In this document: in pieces, positions 57,492-64,000 of the stretch | How positions within the stretch are numbered: the stretch's first letter is position 1 | Layout: the number at the start of each line of letters is the position of its first letter | The notes under the pieces: model-generated | What the model was told of the DNA's origin: nothing | Database searches by the model: none | Seen by the model: the letters and a program-made list of their open reading frames with translations, nothing else | Made by a program: the position numbers and the translations under genes | DNA from: Deinandra increscens subsp. villosa | Taxonomy: Eukaryota; Streptophyta; Magnoliopsida; Asterales; Asteraceae | Assembly: GCA_039602395.1 (NCBI GenBank) | Contig: JBCNJP010000017.1 | Location: 7,061,238-7,125,237, forward strand | DNA: 64,000 bases | Direction: 5' to 3'

Positions 57492-57812
57492 ATGTCGTCG
57501 TCTTTCTCCAACATCACAGAAGCCGACAAAGCCCTAAAAAAGAAGTTAACGAAACAGATAATGCTTGAGTTTAGCAAGGAAAAACTTCTTATCGATGTTT
57601 TAAAGCAGAGTTTCGATAGTCTCAAGGAAATGACGCTAGACCGAGACGAGGTGACGCAGAAGTTGATGAGCTTGCCCAAGAGTTCGATTCAAGAGCTATT
57701 CCGTTTGTTTATGGTAGAAAAGGTATAACAAATGCAAACGATTGCCAACATACTCAAGGCTATCAATGCATCTGTTCAATTGAAAATGACTTTTCTAACA
57801 ACGTATGAGTAG
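57492..57812 (+). pseudogene. Short Lys/Glu-rich unknown protein (right copy)
   Basis: ATG 57492: MSSSFSNITEADKALKKKLT, then KQIMLEFSKEKLLIDVLKQS, MTLDRDEVTQKLM, SSIQELFRLFMVEKV and a stop at 57726-57728. The left copy reads on past this point (EKDKQMQTIANIL), and in that frame the right copy stays open to TAG 57810-57812, so a small change near 57724 truncated it by about 30 residues. Probably coiled coil. No family recognised. Confidence 0.45.
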
Positions 57813-58399
57813 AAAAATTCATATGTTGTAATGTGTGGCATGTGTTATAATAAGAAATATTTTCAATTGCTAGCATATAATATCTCATTTTCATTTTCAA
57901 TGCATTCACTAAGAAGTTTAAAAATCACAGCTCATAGACATCAGAAAAATATTATCCTTTATAATTAAGCAAGAATTAATATAATACGCATTGGGTAAGA
58001 ATATAAACCCAACTCAACACAATAATAATTATGCAAGACGAATATAAATTATAAAAAACGCAATGCCAAAAAGAGCAAAAACATTAAAAAAAATTAAATA
58101 AAAAGCAACAACCTTACTTTCAAAAAAAATATAATTGTATTATAAAATGACGCAAAGAAAGCGTGAATAAAAATTCACGCAAAAAACAAATATATAGTGC
58201 CAGATCTCTATTATAAAATAATGCGAAGAATGTGTGAATAAAAAATCACGCTGTAAAACACGGTTTTGTGTAAAAAGACACAAATGCCCCTCTGCTTAAA
58301 ACAAAATCCACCACATGTCGTTCTCTCCTCCATTCGCACAGAAAATCCCCTTTGTACAGGATCTTTCAACTACATTTTAAACCATACATTAAAAATGAT
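57813..58399. other. Original sequence between the short gene and the Copia insertion
   Basis: AT-rich with several TCACGC words (58140-58260); absent from the left copy. It links to 61321 onward across the Copia element. Confidence 0.5.
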
Positions 58400-58404
58400 G
58401 AAAT

Positions 58405-58757
58405 TGTTGGGTTTGTGGAGGCTCGATTGGTTTGGGCCTAATCCGGTTTAGAAGACATTTTGTGGCAGATAATTAAATTGAAGACCCGACCCGTTTTATT
58501 TAATTATAGCCCATTAGTAGTTTTCTTGTTCTCTAAGTTGTAAACCCTAGTTAGTCTCTATATATAGTGGCTAGTACTTGTAATCCTGTATCACGAGAGG
58601 TGTGAGGCATAAAGCAATAAAAAATCCTGGTTGCAGCCCGTGGACGTAGGTCACATCGACCGAACCACGTAAATCCTTGTGTGTTCGCGTGTTCGTTTAT
58701 TTTCTGCAGTGTGTTCGTAGATCGTGTGTGTGGCTTCCGCGTGCGTATAACCTAACA
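58405..58757 (+). repeat. Copia 5' LTR
   Basis: TGTTGGGTTTGTGG at the start, CGTATAACCTAACA at the end. TATATATAGTGG near 58560 is the likely TATA box; AATAAAAAATCC near 58615 may serve as a poly-A signal. Confidence 0.95.
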
Positions 58758-58772
58758 AGTGGCATCAGAGCT
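58758..58772 (+). promoter_or_regulatory. Copia primer-binding site
   Basis: TGGCATCAGAGC, one base from the common TGGTATCAGAGC, two bases after the LTR. Confidence 0.85.
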
Positions 58773-59270
58773 ACGTCGTTTACACACCGAAATCCGACCG
58801 CAGAAGGTTGTGGATCGATCTAGGGTTTTAGGTTTTGAGGGCAGCCGCCTCACCGTATACCCACCGATCACCATTTTTTTTATTCGGTACGTTCGTCGTT
58901 GTTAGTTATCGTCGGATTGTTGCAGATTGAAAGGAATAATTTTGTTATTTGTGATAAGAAACAAATACCGTTTTTTCCTTTCACCGCCGTTTACGTGTTT
59001 TGTCGTAAGTATCCAAAACGAGAAAGAATAAACTGTTCTATTTTTTGTTTCTTTGGATTGGCACGCCGGACGAGGAGGGATTAATAGTTATTTTAATTCC
59101 ATGGTAACTATTTATTCAAGATTAGTTTTTTGATCGATTAACCAACAGTGATTTAGAGTATCGTTTTTTGAAGATCGGAGAAACGTGAATCAGGTGCTTT
59201 CTGTTTCGATTGTTTCAGTTCTGTTCTTGTTTTTTCGATTCAGTTTTTATTAGTCGTGTTTGTGTTTAAC

Positions 59271-60860
59271 ATGGCAGAGGATGGGAAATTTTCAATCGAT
59301 AAGTTTAACGGTACAGATTTTAGTTGGTGGAAGATGCAGATTGAGGCTGCATTGTGTCAGAAAGATCTTGATGTTGTGTTAACAGGGAAGAGACCGGAAA
59401 AGATGGAACCAACCGAGTGGGAATTAAAAGACAAGAAAGCGAGGGCAGTTATCACGTTGTCATTGACTAGAAGTGTGGCATTTAACATCATGGAGGTAAC
59501 CACTGCTAGTGGTATGATGTTGGCTCTTTCTAACATATACGAGAAGCCGTCGGCAGCAAATAAGGTCTTCTTAATTCGTGAGTTGGTTAACACAAGGATG
59601 AAAGAGGGCAGTTCAGTTACCGAGCATGCTAATCTGTTGAATTCGATCTTAGCCAGACTCGTGTCCGTGGGCATTAAGTTCGATGATGAAGTTCAAGCTT
59701 TGCTACTGCTATCGTCATTGCCTGACAGTTGGTCTGGAACGGTTACAGCGGTTACTAGTTCTTCAGGAACCGATAAATTCACTTTTGAGAAGATTCGTGA
59801 TCTCATTCTAGGCGAGGATGTCAGAAGAAAGAGTTCTGGGGAATCATCAAGTGGGTTGTTAAATGTCAGTAGAGGTAGAAAAAATAGCAGAGGTAGTGGG
59901 AGCAGGAATAGACAGAGGAGTCAGTCAAAGACTCGGGATTACTCCGGGGTAACATGTTGGAACTGCAAGGAGGTGGGGCATTTTAGGAATCAATGTCCGA
60001 ATGAAAAGAAACAAGCAAACTATGCAGGAAACTACACTGATGAAGAAGATGATGCCTTGGTTTGTAGTGTAGAGAGCATGGTGGATTCCTGGGTTATGGA
60101 TTCTGGTGCTTCATTCCATGCTACCCACAGCGGTGAAGCATTGCAGAATCTAAAAGATGGTGATTTTGGAAAGGTAAGGCTAGCGAACGATGAGGTTCTT
60201 GACGTGACGGGCATGGGTGACATAGATCTAAAAACTTCAGCCGGTTCATGGACCTTGAAGGATGTCCGAGTTATTCCAGGTTTGAAGAAACGTTTGATTT
60301 CTGTTGGGCAGTTGGATGAACAGGGACATGAGGTTAAGTTCAGAAACGGGCAGTGGAAAGTTGTTAAGGGGAATCTAGTTATTGCTCGAGGAAAGAAACA
60401 AGGTTCGTTGTATATGGTTAGCTTACCATCTGAGAGAGTGACCGTCCCAGATCAGAAGAAAAACAAAATCCGGTTCACAGAGTCTCGTGGGCAGAAGAAG
60501 GTTTGTTTTGCAGATGACAAACCCAGAGCCACAGGTCAGATTCAGGTTGAACGTGCTAGGAAAGGTTCAGGAAAACGTGTCAAGGGTTTTCATGGCAGTG
60601 GGAGCATTGGTAGTCAACCAGTCAAAGCTTCAGCCAGAGTTACTAGACAGTGGGTTGCGAGAACCAGTACTCCAGCTGTTAAAGTCTCTCCAGAGGATTA
60701 TCTGCTTTATTCGGAGAGTGTTTATTCTCATGGTGTTCCAGGATCCGGCAGTGCGTGTCAGTGGGAGCCGGTAGGGACGGAGAATGAGTCAGGGGCATAT
60801 ATCGCCATGACTGATGTGTTGGAGCTCGGTGGAGCTTCAACGGGCCTTTCAGTTGACTGA
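59271..60860 (+). CDS. Copia gag-protease polyprotein (529 residues)
   Basis: Start: ATG 59271 (MAEDGKFSIDKFNGTDFSWW), the natural Copia gag start; upstream in-frame codons from 59256 use no ATG. The gag core runs to about residue 190 (SLPDSWSGTVTAV), then a basic Ser/Arg/Gly linker and a CCHC zinc knuckle CWNCKEVGHFRNQC near 230. The aspartic protease site is VMDSGASFH near 280. Next is the GAG-pre-integrase stretch (LKDVRVIPGLKKRLISVGQL...GSLYMVSL). After about residue 390 the sequence is basic and unrelated to integrase, ending at TGA 60858-60860. Open and intact, so it may still make capsid and protease. Confidence 0.9.
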   Translation: MAEDGKFSIDKFNGTDFSWWKMQIEAALCQKDLDVVLTGKRPEKMEPTEWELKDKKARAVITLSLTRSVAFNIMEVTTASGMMLALSNIYEKPSAANKVFLIRELVNTRMKEGSSVTEHANLLNSILARLVSVGIKFDDEVQALLLLSSLPDSWSGTVTAVTSSSGTDKFTFEKIRDLILGEDVRRKSSGESSSGLLNVSRGRKNSRGSGSRNRQRSQSKTRDYSGVTCWNCKEVGHFRNQCPNEKKQANYAGNYTDEEDDALVCSVESMVDSWVMDSGASFHATHSGEALQNLKDGDFGKVRLANDEVLDVTGMGDIDLKTSAGSWTLKDVRVIPGLKKRLISVGQLDEQGHEVKFRNGQWKVVKGNLVIARGKKQGSLYMVSLPSERVTVPDQKKNKIRFTESRGQKKVCFADDKPRATGQIQVERARKGSGKRVKGFHGSGSIGSQPVKASARVTRQWVARTSTPAVKVSPEDYLLYSESVYSHGVPGSGSACQWEPVGTENESGAYIAMTDVLELGGASTGLSVD

Positions 60861-60951
60861 TGAAAAGGCCGATGCAACCAGGATAGTTGATAAGGATTAC
60901 TAAACGTACATGTATTCACAGTGGACGGCAGTTGAAGATGATCAAGCCTCC

Positions 60952-60962
60952 AAGTGGGAGAT
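60952..60962 (+). promoter_or_regulatory. Copia polypurine tract
   Basis: AAGTGGGAGA directly before the 3' LTR, the plus-strand primer site. Confidence 0.8.
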
Positions 60963-61315
60963 TGTTGGGTTTGTGGAGGCTCGATTGGTTTGGGCCTAAT
61001 CCGGTTTAGAAGACATTTTGTGGCAGATAATTAAATTGAAGACCCGACCCGTTTTATTTAATTATAGCCCATTAGTAGTTTTCTTGTTCTCTAAGTTGTA
61101 AACCCTAGTTAGTCTCTATATATAGTGGCTAGTACTTGTAATCCTGTATCACGAGAGGTGTGAGGCATAAAGCAATAAAAAATCCTGGTTGCAGCCCGTG
61201 GACGTAGGTCACATCGACCGAACCACGTAAATCCTTGTGTGTTCGCGTGTTCGTTTATTTTCTGCAGTGTGTTCGTAGATCGTGTGTGTGGCTTCCGCGT
61301 GCGTATAACCTAACA
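60963..61315 (+). repeat. Copia 3' LTR
   Basis: Same 353 bases as the 5' LTR with no difference seen, implying a recent insertion. Confidence 0.95.
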
Positions 61316-61329
61316 GAAATTACATATAA

Positions 61330-62030
61330 AAATAAAAAAAATACTAATTCTCGTTTTGAACGGCGTCGTAATCCTCCTCTTCCTCATCATTGTCATCACC
61401 ATCATTGCATATGACATTTCCTGCATATGTTCGGGATGATGATCTGAACATATTGCTTTGCCTTTGTCTTCCTTGATCATATTATGCATGATAATAATAG
61501 CACCCATACAATCTTTAATTTTAAGCTTTGTCCATTATCGACAAGGATTTTTTATAAAATATCATTTCTTCTTAAGAGAACTGAAGCAACACTCGATGTC
61601 TTTCTTTGCGGGCTCTTGCATATTTTTTAAGTATCTTCTTTTTGCATCAATGGGGTCTTTAAAAGTCTTGACGATGAACGAAAACTCAGGATATATGTCG
61701 TTACCCAAAAGATATCCATGTGGGTAGTAGTTTCCCCGATACGTAATCTTCAACCTGTGACCCCTCCAAAACATCGATGTCCTTGTTGGATCCAACTATA
61801 TCAAAGTGTGGATGATGAATCCATTGATCACATGAATATACGACCTGCAGAATGACCATCGGGGTCTTTTGGTCACCCTGTGTGTGTTGACCTCTCTATG
61901 CGGTAGGGCAGTAATCCCATTGTCAATGCACGCAATCTATGCTACCAATCATGCTTGGTAGGCCATGTACATGCTCATGCGGCATTTGGAAGATCATTGC
62001 AAGTTGGCTTTCATAAATACCGTCGCCTAT
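61330..62030 (-). pseudogene. PIF/Harbinger (ALP1-like) transposase, DDE domain to C-terminus, right copy
   Basis: Same reading as the left copy (HGLPSMIGSIDCVH, stop, ... GSNKDIDVLEG) but with a 32-bp deletion near 61735. It continues past the left copy's break point: KDIECCFS, then LKIKDCMGAIIIMHNMIKED, GKAICSDHHPEHM, the usual C-terminal MHNMI region of this family. The Copia element inserted just after its C-terminus (61316). Several stops and the deletion make it dead. Confidence 0.8.
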
Positions 62031-62562
62031 ACAGTTCATTGATTCCTTTCAAATTAAATAATAATTATAATAAAATCTAAAAAAGCTATGATAAAGCTTA
62101 AATTAAATGTAGACGCATTTAATTAATAAATTATATTTGTGATATGCAACAAAATATACATATTTTTATACCAAATATTCCCTGCATATTGGTTGATTTC
62201 TGACTAACTATAATCAAAACAAAGCCGTTTTGCTTTCTTTTTAGTTTTTCAGGAAAAACAAGGACAAAATAACAAAAGGACCATAAGATAACTAAAATAT
62301 GAAGAAAAATGCTAACTCTGTGAATTTTGGCCTTGGGCACGACCCGTGCTCAGCTAGGCATGGCTCGTGCTCCACCTCAGAAAGCCCCCGAGAGAAGACT
62401 TCCGTATCCTGACAAACACAACCCGTGTGGTTGATCAAGCACGGCCCGTGCCCCTGACTCCTGACAAGTAAGACCCGTGCCTTGTACGCAACACGACCCT
62501 TGTCAACTGACTATTATATTCCTTCAAAGATCACATGTCAAGCACGGCTTGTGCCTGAAAAA
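62031..62562. other. Non-coding part of the right repeat copy, with CACGACCCGTG cluster
   Basis: Matches 6110-6626. The CACGACCCGTG-type words lie at 62335-62560, with some changed bases relative to the left copy. Confidence 0.6.
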
Positions 62563-63310
62563 CAGTGGCAGACCTAGGCACAAGCCTAGGGGTTCGCCCG
62601 AAGTTCATGATTTTTTTTGGCGGAGTCATATTTTCTGATTTTTTTTCTGAACTGAACCCCAAGAAATTTGGTGTCTGAAATTATCCAAACCCAATTAATT
62701 ATAACCCAAAACCTAAAAAAAACAAAAAAATCCCTGAAACTTGGAACATACGAATCGTCACTAGTGTCAATTCAATTGTCCTCCGTAGGGTGAGGTAGTG
62801 AGCACTGCGATCGATGATCGAATATCATATTGAGGGCCGAGAGGTAGAGAGCAGGCCAGCCGGCAACTCCGACCGGCAAGTGTTTAGTAGTTACTGTTTA
62901 GTCATAATCTTTGTCTAAATATGTGATTTCTTAAAAATTTGTTTCTTGAATCGATTGAAGAGTTATAGAATTCTAGAATGTGAATCACTTGATTGTTAAT
63001 TTGTAATTTGTGAGCAAAGAACTTGACTAGTTGACTGTGATTTTTGTGTCTATATTTCATATCAATTTGATGATAATTGAGAACAAAGAAGTTGTAATTT
63101 TGATATATTTGATCGTATAATTTTTAAAAACAAAGAACACAGAATTTGTTCTAAGTGTTTTTATATTTTTGTTGTGTGTTGTAATTCTGTTCTGGAATGA
63201 CGAATGACCTGTCACCCGACCCGGCCCACTGTCTTAAAAATTTTTTGTATATAGGGGTGGGCGACCAAACACTAAAAATTTTCGAACCCCACCATTTAAA
63301 CTCGCTTAAT
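62563..63310 (+). mobile_element. hAT remnant, right copy
   Basis: Starts CAGTGGCAGACCTAGG, closer to the 48998 element than the left copy is. No transposase. The right border is approximate. Confidence 0.6.
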
Positions 63311-64000
63311 TCTTTCATTTCTCTCTAGATTAGATTTTGTTTATGAGCCACTTGGCGTTTGTAATCATCCAACTAAGAGTTTGTAAGAATATTAACTTAA
63401 TAAGATTTTGTTTAAAGTTTGTCTATGAACTACTAATCATCTTTTAAGCAAACCTTTATAGCCATGTCTGGCTAAACTCTTACACTCACGTAGGGGGAAA
63501 ATGAGCATTTGGCGGGTTGTTGAAAAGAGCATATAAACTCACCTTAAGGTATGTATGAATGACTTTATGAAAACTCTATATTAAAAGTGTACGGTCACCC
63601 TTTTGAACAAAAGTATCTTGTGTATTGCGGACCATTTTAGGAGTCAAAAGGTCATCAGTCGTACTTGTGACACCCGACTGGGGGACGATGCATGATCCTT
63701 ACGGTGACTCGCACCCCATGGAAAGCAATACATTCGAGTGTTTTATGTCTAGGTATTTTCACGCATGTGCGGTCTGAAGGTAATGGTTGGGATTGAGGGT
63801 TGGTAGTATTTTGTCACCGCGTAGAAGCCAGTGATGTATGCGTTGGTGAACTTTGCTCTGGCTACGACCGCCCGTGTATGCGCGAGAGCGGTAAACGGAG
63901 AAGACAGACCTTATTCCCTTATTGAGAACTTTTCATAATAAAATAAGCCGATGCATGGGTTGTTCCCCTGCTGGTTCATGACAACATATTCGAGTGTAAC
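63311..64000. other. Non-coding end of the right repeat copy
   Basis: Matches 7376-8067; no gene recognised. The repeat runs off the window. Confidence 0.5.

Larger units (their letters stand above)
58400..61320 (+). mobile_element. Ty1/Copia non-autonomous LTR retrotransposon, 2,911 bp
   Basis: The element 58405-61315: 5' LTR 58405-58757, 3' LTR 60963-61315, 353 bp each and identical by eye. GAAAT is duplicated at 58400-58404 and 61316-61320. A primer-binding site TGGCATCAGAGC (58760-58771) matches initiator-Met tRNA type; a purine tract AAGTGGGAGA (60952-60961) precedes the 3' LTR. One ORF with gag and protease only; integrase, RT and RNase H are absent. Lineage perhaps Tork/Tnt1-like. Movement would need enzymes from another Copia. 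Confidence 0.95.
56344..64000 (+). repeat. Right copy of the large direct segmental repeat
   Basis: Colinear with 1-8067. It lacks the solo LTR (empty site near 56970) and keeps about 0.9 kb of original sequence plus a Copia element that is absent from the left copy (57757-61582). Confidence 0.9.

Overview
This is a 64-kb stretch of a flowering-plant nuclear genome, AT-rich and packed with transposons. It is very likely a eudicot and probably Asteraceae; the family call rests on the general look of the transposon ends and is an inference. The only clearly functional host content is one WHIRLY-type single-stranded-DNA-binding protein gene (seven exons, + strand, 37916-43877) and four small intron-less phytocystatin-like genes, all on the - strand (26807-27193, 40641-41018, 44252-44644, 48487-48867). 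One cystatin lies antisense inside WHIRLY intron 3 and another lies just past the WHIRLY stop codon. The four cystatins share a signal peptide and a promoter module (GTTCACATGAA, about 7 nt, then TATA box), yet have lost the QxVxG loop and the Trp of the PW loop needed for classical protease inhibition.

Layout. 1-8067 and 56344-64000 are two direct copies of one block carrying PIF/Harbinger pseudo-transposase, a hAT remnant and two short unknown genes. The left copy is split by a 4.2-kb solo LTR (618-4828, 5-bp TSD); the right copy carries a 2.9-kb Copia element (58405-61315) with LTRs that look identical and only a gag-protease ORF. 8331-9894 is a perfect-looking 782-bp tandem duplication of a Harbinger transposase N-terminus. 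10941-14114 is a hAT element containing Helitrons, a fold-back element and a Mutator MITE. 16560-25240 is a degenerate roughly 210-bp tandem array split by a 5'-truncated LINE (17481-18637) and a nearly full-length L1-type LINE (18986-24675, - strand). 25241-29347 has Helitron and Mutator-like elements around cystatin 1. 29348-37225 is mostly unrecognised sequence with a 500-N assembly gap. 37226-50194 is the WHIRLY/cystatin zone with MITEs and a hAT insertion. 50203-56343 is a run of short elements: fold-back, SINE, Ty3/gypsy RNase H fragment, hAT-like and Harbinger MITEs.

How it works together: transposon biology dominates, and many insertions are dated relative to each other by target-site duplications and by empty sites in the duplicated copies. 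The cystatin array looks like a locally expanding family of secreted proteins under common control. WHIRLY1 is expected to act in plastids, but this assembly has an apparent one-base frame break between its transit peptide and mature part.
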